Assembly: GCA_902788785.1 (NCBI GenBank)
Contig: CADALT010000019.1
Location: forward strand, 1 to 59,980
Origin: an uncultured Ruminococcus sp.
Lineage (GTDB): Bacteria > Bacillota > Clostridia > Oscillospirales > Ruminococcaceae
Direction of reading: 5' to 3'
Length of the DNA stretch: 59,980 nt
Under the pieces are notes generated by a model. That model did no database searches and had not been told where the DNA came from. It saw nothing but the letters and a program-made list of their open reading frames with translations. The translations under genes were made by a program, and so were the position numbers. Shown here one piece after another: positions 33,446-43,114 of this stretch (position 1 is the first letter of the stretch; each line of letters begins with the position of its first letter).

Positions 33446-35539
33446 ATGAAATGTAGAAAACTAACAGCGTTTTTGACGGCTTTTGCTTTGCTTTTTGGGG
33501 TGGGCGGAACAGCTAATGGAAAATTTACAATTTTTGATGGTGGATTGAGAGTGGGGGCGGAAACTAACAACTCAAAGGTTTCTTTATCAGGGTATATATG
33601 GAGAGATGGTCTATCAGGAAAGACTATAACTGCTAGGGATGGGATATGTGATCTGATTGGAGACAATGATTACAGAGTCGATGTTCCTATAAGTGGAAAA
33701 TCAGTGCAATTAATTAATAATAAGACACATGTATCGTATACAACCTATACAGATGAAAATGGTTTATATGTATTTGGAAATGTAAATGTTGCAGAGTTGC
33801 AGAATTATTCCATAAGAATTGACTATAACGGACTGGATTATGAAGCAGTAGATCCTAACATAGATTTTAATGTAGATGATTTCAACAAAGTTTCAAAAGG
33901 TAACGAAGATATTGACAGAAGAAACTCATTAAACCAAATGGGGCTAAATGTTAGTACCGGTAGACCAACGGATATAGATTTTACTATTTCTACAAGTATA
34001 TCCGGAGAGTTTATTGAGGAATACTATAAATCTTTATGTAGCAATGAAAATACAAATATAAATGAGATAGAGTATTTGAATATAGGATTATATGCAAGAG
34101 AGATGCCAGATTTTTCTCTTATTGGTAATACAATAAAAGTAGATTTAATAAATGACGGAAATAAATATAGTTTTATACATTCTGGAAGAACGCCAGACGA
34201 TGCAGTCGATAATGACTTACCTTACAGTATTCAGTTTAAAGACTATTTTTATCCTATTAATGAACGTATAGTGAGTAGTGTAAATGATAATGATTTATCC
34301 GAAGTTGACTTGTTTTATAGAATAGGATTTAGTAACTTAAGTACAAATCTATATGGTGAGATAAACTCAATTAATCTTTTTTATCCCGATAGCGTTGAAT
34401 TGGAAGAAATGTATTTATCAGATAAATATTTCATATATGATATGAGCGGATGTGAAAAAATCAATTATTCACAAACTGATATCAAGAATGATTCTACCAA
34501 TAGTTCTTTAAAGGGATTTATATTTAAAAACATTGTTTTTGAGGATTCAGTTGTACTTGCTCCCCACCATAACAAAAATGCAGAATCTAATACAAAGTAT
34601 ATATATATAAAATATAAATTAAAAAACACATTGGAAGAGATAGTGGAAAAAGACATAGGTATTAGTATTTGTAGTGAAATAAGTAGCTATTCCGTTTTTT
34701 CTGATGAAAACTATACTAAACCATATCTTGCATATGACAGAACTTCTACACCGAATAACTATGTAGAAGGAGTATTTGATGAAGATGATGGAGATCCTCG
34801 ATCTGAAAAATTTATAGATAAAGGTGGAGATGGGTTTAAAGTACAATTACGAACCGAACTACACGGTGATCCTGATGTTCACACATATACACCGATAATT
34901 AAGAAACAACCGACTTGTGACGAGCCGGGAATCAGAAAGTATAAATGTAAATGCGGTGATTTCTATACAGAAGAAATACCGGCACTTGGTCATAAATGGA
35001 GCGATTGGGAAGTGACTAAGTTTGCGACCGAAGACGAAGAAGGTACAGAAACTCGTGAATGTTCGGTGTGTCATACCAAGGAAAACAAAGAGATACCGAA
35101 AATTAAAAAGGCTACAAGTTCTTATGAATACGAAAGTAGCTCATCAAGGATAATTGGAGGGACAAATTCAAAAAAATCAGAATCATCTTCTTCCAGACCC
35201 GATGTATCTTCAAAGGCTGATAATAGCAGCAAGGCGGACACATCTTCAAAAATGCCTGACAGTTCGTCTGCAGCGGACAAGGCTAAGGACGACAGCTCAA
35301 AGGCTGACGACAAGACCACCACGCCCGAGGAAGACAAGCCCGTCATTAAGGGCGATGCTAACGGTGACACGGAGATAAATGTGGCGGATATTGCGGTCAC
35401 AGCGGCGCATATCAAGGGCATTAAGGCTCTTAATGAAGCGCAGGAATTATCGGCAGATGTGAACGGTGATAAAAGCGTAAATGTGACAGATATTGCCATG
35501 ATAGCTTCTCACATAAAAGGCATAAAAGCTTTATCATAA
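33446..35539 (+). CDS. Secreted SdrD_B-like surface protein with C-terminal dockerin
   Basis: 697 residues. Signal peptide about 1-25; SdrD_B/Cna-B-like beta domain at about 47-115 (VSLSGYIWRDG, VQLINNKTHVSYTTYTDENGLYVFGNV); a long unrecognised region to about 475; a cysteine-rich module at about 480-555 (CDEPGIRKYKCKCG, IPALGHKWSDWEV, CSVCHTK) common in gut Firmicute surface proteins; a Ser/Lys/Asp linker; a type I dockerin at 630-697 with two HIKGIKAL halves. The first three-quarters are very AT-rich (17 of 60 G+C in the line from 34621) whereas the linker-dockerin end is not (36 of 60 from 35281), suggesting a chimera. AAGGAGG ribosome site. Confidence 0.82.
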   Translation: MKCRKLTAFLTAFALLFGVGGTANGKFTIFDGGLRVGAETNNSKVSLSGYIWRDGLSGKTITARDGICDLIGDNDYRVDVPISGKSVQLINNKTHVSYTTYTDENGLYVFGNVNVAELQNYSIRIDYNGLDYEAVDPNIDFNVDDFNKVSKGNEDIDRRNSLNQMGLNVSTGRPTDIDFTISTSISGEFIEEYYKSLCSNENTNINEIEYLNIGLYAREMPDFSLIGNTIKVDLINDGNKYSFIHSGRTPDDAVDNDLPYSIQFKDYFYPINERIVSSVNDNDLSEVDLFYRIGFSNLSTNLYGEINSINLFYPDSVELEEMYLSDKYFIYDMSGCEKINYSQTDIKNDSTNSSLKGFIFKNIVFEDSVVLAPHHNKNAESNTKYIYIKYKLKNTLEEIVEKDIGISICSEISSYSVFSDENYTKPYLAYDRTSTPNNYVEGVFDEDDGDPRSEKFIDKGGDGFKVQLRTELHGDPDVHTYTPIIKKQPTCDEPGIRKYKCKCGDFYTEEIPALGHKWSDWEVTKFATEDEEGTETRECSVCHTKENKEIPKIKKATSSYEYESSSSRIIGGTNSKKSESSSSRPDVSSKADNSSKADTSSKMPDSSSAADKAKDDSSKADDKTTTPEEDKPVIKGDANGDTEINVADIAVTAAHIKGIKALNEAQELSADVNGDKSVNVTDIAMIASHIKGIKALS

Positions 35540-35543
35540 GTTT

Positions 35544-35576
35544 AAAACAGAGTCTCACGGCGAGGCTCTGTTTTTT
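35544..35576 (+). terminator. Terminator of dockerin gene
   Basis: AAAACAGAG (35544-35552) and CTC pair with GAG and CTCTGTTTT (35566-35574), followed by T. Confidence 0.8.
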
Positions 35577-35624
35577 CAACACTTCGGACTTTAAAAAGTT
35601 AATATTTTTTTAGTATTATACCGG

Positions 35625-37185
<1,561 letters not shown>

Positions 37186-37259
37186 TATTTGCACCGCAGA
37201 GCTTGTATGTGATATTAGGTGCTGTGGTTTGGTAATAGTCAAAAAAAATTATATGGAAT

Positions 37260-37292
37260 AATAAGGCAGGGTCTTATCTCTGCCTTATTTTT
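37260..37292 (+). terminator. guaB terminator
   Basis: ATAAGGCAG (37261-37269) pairs with CTGCCTTAT (37280-37288), followed by TTTTT. Confidence 0.75.
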
Positions 37293-37324
37293 GCCTTGAC
37301 AATACAGTTAAAATGGAGTAAAAT

Positions 37325-37843
37325 ATGATTAAGACTAACAGACTGATACTGCGAGAGTATACCATGGATGATCTTGATGCGCTTTATGAGATACTTTCCG
37401 ATGAGGAGACTATGGCGCACTATCCCAAGCCCTTTGATATGGACAGGGTAAGGGGTTGGATACAGTGGAATATAGAGAATTATGCAAAGTACGGTTTCGG
37501 TCTGTGGGCGCTGGTGCTCAGGGAAACGGGCGAGATGATAGGCGACTGCGGTCTGACAATACAGGATATAGACGGTGAACAGCTGCCCGAGATAGGCTAT
37601 CATGTTCACAAGAAATATTGGCGCAGGGGGCTCGGGAAGGAAGCCGCAAGGGCGGTGCGTGACTGGGCTTTTGAGAATACCTGTTATGATATACTGTACT
37701 CGTACATGAAGTATACGAATATTGCGTCATATTCGACTGCCATAGCAAATGGAATGAAGAAGGTGAAGGAGTATCCTGATGAGAAAAACGGGATATCCTA
37801 CGCATATGCCATCACTCGTGATGAGTGGGAGAAAATACGCTGA
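37325..37843 (+). CDS. GNAT acetyltransferase, RimJ/RimL type
   Basis: 172 residues: TNRLILREYTMDDLDALYEIL opening, IGDCGLTIQD strand and the acetyl-CoA loop YWRRGLGKEAARAVRDWAF, the pattern of Rim-type acetyltransferases that modify protein N-termini or small molecules. GGAG 6 bases before ATG 37325. Substrate unknown. The next gene follows closely. Confidence 0.9.
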   Translation: MIKTNRLILREYTMDDLDALYEILSDEETMAHYPKPFDMDRVRGWIQWNIENYAKYGFGLWALVLRETGEMIGDCGLTIQDIDGEQLPEIGYHVHKKYWRRGLGKEAARAVRDWAFENTCYDILYSYMKYTNIASYSTAIANGMKKVKEYPDEKNGISYAYAITRDEWEKIR

Positions 37844-37865
37844 AAGCTGTTTTATGGAGAATAAT

Positions 37866-38396
37866 ATGGGCAACCTTATAACTTTAGGTGACGATGACTT
37901 CAAGATGTCAAACGGGCTGACGGACGTATTTATCGACTATATGCTGATAAGCGGTTCAGAGCTTGCGAAAACCGACAGCGAAAAAAGGCTGACGGCTTTT
38001 CTGGCTGAATGCGATCAGAATTACCGTGGACTGGGTACAATTGGTTTTCATATTGACAAAATGCCCTGGGACAAAGAAAGCTTCGACGCTGACAAGCGGT
38101 TCATGCTGGGTGCGATAAAGCACGCCCGTGAGCTAACTTACGATGAGAAGATATGGGATATGTTAATGTATCAGCCGAACCATGAACATATAGAATATGC
38201 ACTTGACGGCTTTGAAAGGCTCATATCAAAAATGTGCAAGGCTGACATAAAGGACGATATACTGAAAGAATGGCTGCACGACTATGGTAACTATGGCGGC
38301 TCGGTGAAATGCCTGAGGCACGATACTATAATGTCCGTATGCGGCTGCAAGCTGTGCGGTGATGGCTGTAAAGACAGACATCCGATAACATATTGA
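37866..38396 (+). CDS. Hypothetical protein with Cys-rich C-terminus
   Basis: 176 residues, not recognised. Mostly helical, with a cysteine cluster near the end (CGCKLCGDGC) that could bind metal. TGGAGA lies 5 bases before the ATG at 37866, which I prefer; an ATG at 37854 overlaps that ribosome site, and the longer open frame from 37779 runs inside the acetyltransferase gene. Probably cotranscribed with its upstream neighbour. Confidence 0.65.
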   Translation: MGNLITLGDDDFKMSNGLTDVFIDYMLISGSELAKTDSEKRLTAFLAECDQNYRGLGTIGFHIDKMPWDKESFDADKRFMLGAIKHARELTYDEKIWDMLMYQPNHEHIEYALDGFERLISKMCKADIKDDILKEWLHDYGNYGGSVKCLRHDTIMSVCGCKLCGDGCKDRHPITY

Positions 38397-38452
38397 GTGA
38401 GAGAAATTGAAGAAAACAGACATATATACCAAGGACAACAAGGAGGGAACAT

Positions 38453-39247
38453 ATGCTGCCATTTATACAGACAGCCTATTTGTTTGCATTGGGCAGCATA
38501 ATAGGCTGGGTACTGGAGTTTTTTTACAGAAAATTCTTTGACCCTGTGAACGTTGAGCGAAAATGGCTCAACCCGGGATTTTTGACGGGTCCTTATTTAC
38601 CGCTTTATGGGTTTGCGCTGCTGCTTTTGTTCTGGCTCAGGCGGCTGGAAGGATTCATACCTATCGAGAACAGTTATATTCGCAAAGCGGTGCTTTTTCT
38701 GATAATGGCAGCGTGCATAACGGCGCTGGAATATTTCACGGGGCTGATATTTATAGTAAGGCTGAAAATAATGCTTTGGGACTATACGCAGTTCTGGGGG
38801 AACATACAGGGCATAATCTGCCCGATGTACAGCTTTTTTTGGCTGGTGCTGAGTTTCGGGTACTGTTTCTTCCTTGACCCGACCATCACGCAGACGGTGG
38901 AAATGCTGATGAAAAACTTGCAGTTTACGTTTTTTGTGGGACTTTTCTACGGGGTATTTTTCATCGACCTATGGATATCCATAAACAACATGGTAAACAT
39001 CTCGGAGTTTGCAAGGGAACACAACATAATCGTCAAGATAGACGAACTCAGGGCGCAGATAGAGGCTTTCCGAGAGAAGACGAAGGGCGGTGCTGCACAT
39101 TTCTTCGTGCCGCTGAGATTTTCGGACACGCTGCACAACAGCCTTGAAAGGTACAGGGAGTTCCGTGAAAATCTGAGCCTTGGAAATATCCGTGAGAATT
39201 TAAAGGATAATATCAACAAGAACATCGACAAGATCAAGAAAAAATAA
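38453..39247 (+). CDS. CmpB-type putative ABC transporter permease (PF06541-like)
   Basis: 264 residues with about five membrane segments (residues 6-22, 45-66, 80-100, 120-145, 160-180) and a cytoplasmic charged tail rich in Arg/Glu/Lys. FALGSIIGWVLEFFYRKF followed by WLNPGFLTGPYLPLYGF is the hallmark of this family, named after ABC permeases but without a proven transport role. AAGGAGG ribosome site. No ATPase gene is nearby. Confidence 0.8.
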   Translation: MLPFIQTAYLFALGSIIGWVLEFFYRKFFDPVNVERKWLNPGFLTGPYLPLYGFALLLLFWLRRLEGFIPIENSYIRKAVLFLIMAACITALEYFTGLIFIVRLKIMLWDYTQFWGNIQGIICPMYSFFWLVLSFGYCFFLDPTITQTVEMLMKNLQFTFFVGLFYGVFFIDLWISINNMVNISEFAREHNIIVKIDELRAQIEAFREKTKGGAAHFFVPLRFSDTLHNSLERYREFRENLSLGNIRENLKDNINKNIDKIKKK

Positions 39248-39312
39248 AATGGGCAGGCAGTATCAAAAAATGGTGCTGCCTGTTAATATAATCAGAGAAA
39301 GCAGGTGGCGGA

Positions 39313-40263
39313 ATGAACAAAAAGGTATTGATCCTACACAGGATACTGTTCTGGGCAAATGTGCTGATGCTTGCAGCGACACTGGTTTATTATCTCATAA
39401 GATGGGGAAGTCTTGGGGAAAATATAGGCATACACTTTGGACCTGACGGGAGTTTTGATGTGATCGCATCGAAGGTATACGGTTTTTATCCGCACCTGAT
39501 AGGCGGACTTATCATAGGCGGTATAGCGGCGGCTGACCATTTCATAATAAAAAAGGATATGGGGCTGAGGATCAGTGAAAAGGGCGAGAGGCTGTTAAGG
39601 GCGGAAGCTGCTTTGTCGCTGGACGTATTTTTGTGTTTATGGTGCGTATATTTCGCTGCATGGTCATGGTCGGTATCGACACAGAGACCGATGGTAAAAG
39701 CTGTGTTGCCGATAATAAATGTTTTAGGCAACGTTTTGCTATTTGGTTTGACAGCACAGGTAGTTACGTGGATAAAGTTCAGGGAAAAGGGCGTAAAAAA
39801 GTCCGAGGACACAGGGGCAGCGCACAGGATGTGCAGACTGGTGGCTTGGTTAATGACCGCAGGCAGTATAGGATTTATGCTTGAGGCTTGGGACAGGCTG
39901 CCGGGTGATGAAAAGCTGTATTTCGACCCTGCATATGATGGGCTGGCATATATTGCCAACTTCGGGGAATATATGGACAAGAGGCTGCTGGTGATACCGC
40001 ACGCATTATGTATCGTGCTGCTGGCGATATTCGAGATATTGGGCAGAAGGGCAGAAAAGGCGGAAAAACGACAGCTTATGTCGCTGTTTGACAAGCTGAA
40101 ATTATTATGCGGTCTGTTCTTCTTCTGGTGGGAATTGACTTTATGGACGGAACAGCCCATAGGCATAGTATCGGTGGGGATATTCACGGTGCTGTGTGCG
40201 GCGGCTTTGGCAGTTTACATTGTACAGAAGCGCAAAGTGGAGAAACAGTCGGAAAATAATTAA
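39313..40263 (+). CDS. DUF1648-type multi-pass membrane protein
   Basis: 316 residues with about seven to eight membrane segments. The external motif IGIHFGPDGSFDVIASK between the first two spans matches the DUF1648 pattern found in SdpI-like and related membrane proteins. ATG 39313 follows a weak GGTGGCGGA ribosome site. It lies 65 bases after the CmpB-type gene, same strand, so possibly cotranscribed. Function unknown. Confidence 0.65.
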   Translation: MNKKVLILHRILFWANVLMLAATLVYYLIRWGSLGENIGIHFGPDGSFDVIASKVYGFYPHLIGGLIIGGIAAADHFIIKKDMGLRISEKGERLLRAEAALSLDVFLCLWCVYFAAWSWSVSTQRPMVKAVLPIINVLGNVLLFGLTAQVVTWIKFREKGVKKSEDTGAAHRMCRLVAWLMTAGSIGFMLEAWDRLPGDEKLYFDPAYDGLAYIANFGEYMDKRLLVIPHALCIVLLAIFEILGRRAEKAEKRQLMSLFDKLKLLCGLFFFWWELTLWTEQPIGIVSVGIFTVLCAAALAVYIVQKRKVEKQSENN

Positions 40264-40304
40264 CGTACATAATAAAAGGAGCGGCTGCGTGCTGCTAAAT
40301 GAAA

Positions 40305-40389
40305 AGTGAATAATGAATAACTAATAGTGAATAGTTAAGGTATCGCCTTTGGCGATATATTTAAATATGTCCGCAAAGCGGACACCTTA
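40305..40389. repeat. Interspersed-type structured repeat (mobile-looking)
   Basis: A degenerate GTGAATAATGAATAA-like run (40306-40335) is followed by two perfect hairpins, TATCGCC/GGCGATA (40341-40347, 40351-40357) and TGTCCGC/GCGGACA (40368-40374, 40378-40384), both with three-base loops and enclosed by TAAGGT/ACCTTA (40336-40341, 40384-40389). No coding content. The design looks like a non-autonomous intergenic repeat. Confidence 0.7.
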
Positions 40390-40397
40390 TAACGCAA

Positions 40398-40430
40398 AGA
40401 CACTTCTGCTGTGATACAACAGAAGTGTCT
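40398..40430 (-). terminator. cbiB terminator hairpin
   Basis: A perfect 11-pair stem, AGACACTTCTG (40398-40408) with CAGAAGTGTCT (40420-40430), about 50 bases past the cbiB stop; the T run is short. Confidence 0.55.
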
Positions 40431-40482
40431 GAATAAAACTTCTTTACAGAGCCTGCGCTATGCGACCGCTCCTTTGAAAGTA

Positions 40483-41475
40483 TTATAGAAATTTAATGAG
40501 CTGTAATGAGATAAGGTACGCTGCAACCCTCATGAAGGCTGCGAGCAGGATACCGCCTGCGGAAACGCCTGTGATGAGCTGATTTACCCAGAAGACATCA
40601 TCTGCGGTAACGGGGTGGAGATCATCGCCTATACGCTGGCGGCGGACAATGATACCGTTGCGGGACTCATCACCGCCAAGCCTGATATTGAGCGCACCTG
40701 CGCAGGCTGAAAGGGTACAGCCCGAATTGGGGCTGGGGGAACGTCTTTTATCACGGGTATAGACCTCGTCAGCGCCCTTTTTATCAAGTTTGAGGAATGC
40801 TGCGTCCCAGCGGATAAGCATAGCTGCAAGTCTTGCGGGGATAAACATGACCACATCATCGAGCTTTGCGGCGACCTTGCCGAAATGTATATTGCTGTCA
40901 TCTTTAAAGCCCACGGTATTATCCATGATATTGACACATCTGCAGAACACAGCGCCCAGACCTCCGCACAGGCAAGCCCAGAACATTGGGGCGATTATCC
41001 AGTCGGCGGAATTTTCCGCAGCGGTCTCAACAGCGCATTTAGCGCAGCCCTCGTTATCAAGTTCGTCCACATCACGGTCGGTGATGTGTTTAAGGTATCT
41101 TCTGGCGGAATTTACATTATTTCCTCGTACAGAACGGAAAATGCTCTGTAAGTTGCGGCGCAGGTCTCTTCCCGACATGGAGAGCCAGCACAGCACACCT
41201 TCTGCAATGATGCCTAAGATAACGCTTATCTTATAGCAGAGAAACAGCACAGCCACGCTTACACCCATGCATATGAGCAAAGTCATGACGACCAGCATTA
41301 TGCCTGCCATATTCTGTGCCTCGGGGGAATCGAGGTAAGCTTTTTTCAGGGCATTCTCAAGGAGTTTGACCAGACGTTTGACTGCATTTATCGGGTAGAA
41401 CTTGCCGCCTAAGTCGCCGAGCATCATATCCAGTACGAAGCCCAGCGCCAAGGCGCACAGCGAATTCATTATCAT
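40483..41475 (-). CDS. cbiB: Adenosylcobinamide-phosphate synthase CbiB/CobD
   Basis: Integral membrane enzyme that attaches aminopropanol (phosphate) to adenosylcobyric acid in cobalamin synthesis. 330 residues with several spans; family markers include DMMLGDLGGKFYPINAV (usual GD..HPV reads YPI here), SVRGNNVNSARRYLKHITDRD, ETAAENSADWIIAPMFW, NIMDNTVGF, and RRSPSPNSGCTLSACAGAL. GGAGA precedes ATG 41475. No other cobalamin gene is in the window, so it stands alone. Confidence 0.9.
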   Translation of the reverse strand: MIMNSLCALALGFVLDMMLGDLGGKFYPINAVKRLVKLLENALKKAYLDSPEAQNMAGIMLVVMTLLICMGVSVAVLFLCYKISVILGIIAEGVLCWLSMSGRDLRRNLQSIFRSVRGNNVNSARRYLKHITDRDVDELDNEGCAKCAVETAAENSADWIIAPMFWACLCGGLGAVFCRCVNIMDNTVGFKDDSNIHFGKVAAKLDDVVMFIPARLAAMLIRWDAAFLKLDKKGADEVYTRDKRRSPSPNSGCTLSACAGALNIRLGGDESRNGIIVRRQRIGDDLHPVTADDVFWVNQLITGVSAGGILLAAFMRVAAYLISLQLIKFL

Positions 41476-41528
41476 ATCTATTCTCCAATCGTTAAATGAT
41501 AAATGGTTTTAAATAAACGTACATGGTA

Positions 41529-41557
41529 ATTATAACATATCTTTTAAAAAATGTAAA
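41529..41557 (-). promoter_or_regulatory. Promoter of cbiB
   Basis: Minus-strand TTTACA (41552-41557), 17-base spacer and TATAAT (41529-41534). No cobalamin riboswitch fits in the 54-base leader. Confidence 0.7.
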
Positions 41558-41570
41558 GACAAAAGTGCAG

Positions 41571-41602
41571 AAAAAAACAGGCGTTCAGATACAAACGCCT
41601 GT
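41571..41602 (-). terminator. Terminator of zinc-ribbon gene
   Basis: ACAGGCGTT (41577-41585) pairs with AACGCCTGT (41594-41602); seven T follow on the minus strand. Confidence 0.8.
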
Positions 41603-41621
41603 AAAATATACTAATAGATCA

Positions 41622-42398
41622 TTATATCGAACTTTCGGTGACACCTTTACCCAGGGCGGAAGCGTGTTGGATAACGCCCTTATCGGTGAATATGACTATT
41701 ATATAATCGTTCATTATGTCGCCGTCGAGCTCGGTCTTCTTGACACCGTCGATGGAAAGCTCCTTAACAGCGGTCTGACCATCGGGTGATCTGCCGAAGA
41801 CCATCGAATATTCAACACCGTCACGGTTTTTGCCCTTGAAAGTGACGGCATTTTTACTGAGGTCGAAGCCCCAGTGTTTTTCTTCAAAATAGTTATTAAA
41901 AGCTTTGCTGTAGCTGCTTGCTACTTCGACATCTTTACTCAGCTTGAAATTATATCCTGTGTTCATGATCCTGAATATGCTGCCTGCGATATACAGTCCC
42001 ATGCCTACGATGATTATGATTATGAACTTGATAAAGTTTGCAAAACCCGGACCCACAATACTGCGTGTCTTATCTTTACCGCTGCCGACTGAAGCGGTAA
42101 AGGCACGGGTCTTATCCTTATCTATCTCGATATTATCCAACGAATGGACTTTATGAGCCTTTGGTGTGCCATAATTTTCGTCGAGCTTGTCCATCATCCT
42201 GCCCGAACGGTTTGCGGCATACGGTGTCTGTGCCTTTAATCTTGACGCTGTGAGACCGTCGCCTCTGTCTCCGCTGGAGAACTGACTTTTGAATACTGCT
42301 TCCGAACCTCTGTAGGCTGGCATAACTTTACCACATCCCGGACATAATTTTTCTGAGCTGTCTACTGATGCTCCACAGAATTTGCACGTGGTATTCAT
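41622..42398 (-). CDS. Zinc-ribbon single-pass membrane protein
   Basis: 258 residues: one N-terminal zinc ribbon (CKFCG..CPGCG, residues 5-23), a polar basic region, one membrane segment (about 123-143; FIKFIIIIIVGMGLYIAGSIF) and an external domain of about 110 residues (WGFDLSKNAVTFKGKNRDGVEYSMVFG). Same plan as the zinc-ribbon protein at 21367, but with an ordered outer domain instead of a Gln/Pro linker. AAAGGGG precedes ATG 42398. Function unknown. It follows lexA on the same strand. Confidence 0.75.
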   Translation of the reverse strand: MNTTCKFCGASVDSSEKLCPGCGKVMPAYRGSEAVFKSQFSSGDRGDGLTASRLKAQTPYAANRSGRMMDKLDENYGTPKAHKVHSLDNIEIDKDKTRAFTASVGSGKDKTRSIVGPGFANFIKFIIIIIVGMGLYIAGSIFRIMNTGYNFKLSKDVEVASSYSKAFNNYFEEKHWGFDLSKNAVTFKGKNRDGVEYSMVFGRSPDGQTAVKELSIDGVKKTELDGDIMNDYIIVIFTDKGVIQHASALGKGVTESSI

Positions 42399-42471
42399 TC
42401 AGTCATCAGCCCCTTTCATAATTCCCTTATAACAGATCTGTCCCTATACAGACCTTGACATCCCTATAATT

Positions 42472-43056
42472 TTATATATATCTGATAACACCGACAACTT
42501 TACCGAGTATTTCCACATCGTCGGCAATAATAGGTTCCATAGTATCATTTTCGGGCTGGAGCCTGAAATGCCCGTTTTCTTTATAAAATGTTTTTACCGT
42601 AGCGTCCTGACCATCTACCATAGCCACGACCATATCGCCGTTCTCGGCATAGCTGCCTTGTTCGACCACCACGATATCGCCATCGAGTATGGCTGCGTTT
42701 ATCATGGACTCGCCCCTGACTTTCAGCGCAAAAAGCTGTGAAGCGTAGCTTCTTGACGGCTGGAAGCTGATATATTCGCTGACATATTCTATAGCCGTTA
42801 TGGGAGTACCTGCTGTTACGGTACCCACAAGCGGTATCAGCATTCCGTTGCCGCCCACAAGTTTGATGGCACGGTTGCGGTTATCGCTTTTTTCAAGGAA
42901 GCCCTTTGCCGTAAGGGTCTTGATATAGCGATGGGCGGTGGAGGTGGACTTGAAGCCGAAGTGTGTGCAGATCTCTCTGACCGTAGGGGGGTACCCTTCT
43001 TCGACTCTGGTCTTTATGAAATCGAATACTTTGCGTTCGTTCTCAGTTACCTTCAT
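42472..43056 (-). CDS. lexA: LexA repressor
   Basis: SOS repressor, an S24 self-cleaving protein. N-terminal winged HTH (RVEEGYPPTVREICTHFGFKSTSTAHRYIKTL), cleavage site Ala-Gly in TVTAGTP, catalytic Ser in RGESM and Lys in ATVKTF. The start is ATG 43056 after AAAGGAGAG; the upstream ATG at 43092 has no ribosome site. 194 residues. I found no GAAC-N4-GTTC box upstream, so autoregulation is not shown. murC lies 58 bases upstream on the same strand. Confidence 0.94.
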   Translation of the reverse strand: MKVTENERKVFDFIKTRVEEGYPPTVREICTHFGFKSTSTAHRYIKTLTAKGFLEKSDNRNRAIKLVGGNGMLIPLVGTVTAGTPITAIEYVSEYISFQPSRSYASQLFALKVRGESMINAAILDGDIVVVEQGSYAENGDMVVAMVDGQDATVKTFYKENGHFRLQPENDTMEPIIADDVEILGKVVGVIRYI

Positions 43057-43114
43057 CGGATCTCTCCTTTCGTCGGTCATCTTTTTATGCAAACGACATG
43101 GAATTTTCCGCCGT

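Noticed and set aside
37296-37324. TTGACA-17-TAAAAT promoter for the acetyltransferase gene
   Set aside because: The -10 box touches the ATG at 37325, so transcription would start inside the gene. The GGAG ribosome site would be lost; likely a chance match.
43057-43114. SOS box upstream of lexA
   Set aside because: No GAAC-N4-GTTC or similar palindrome was found in the gap.
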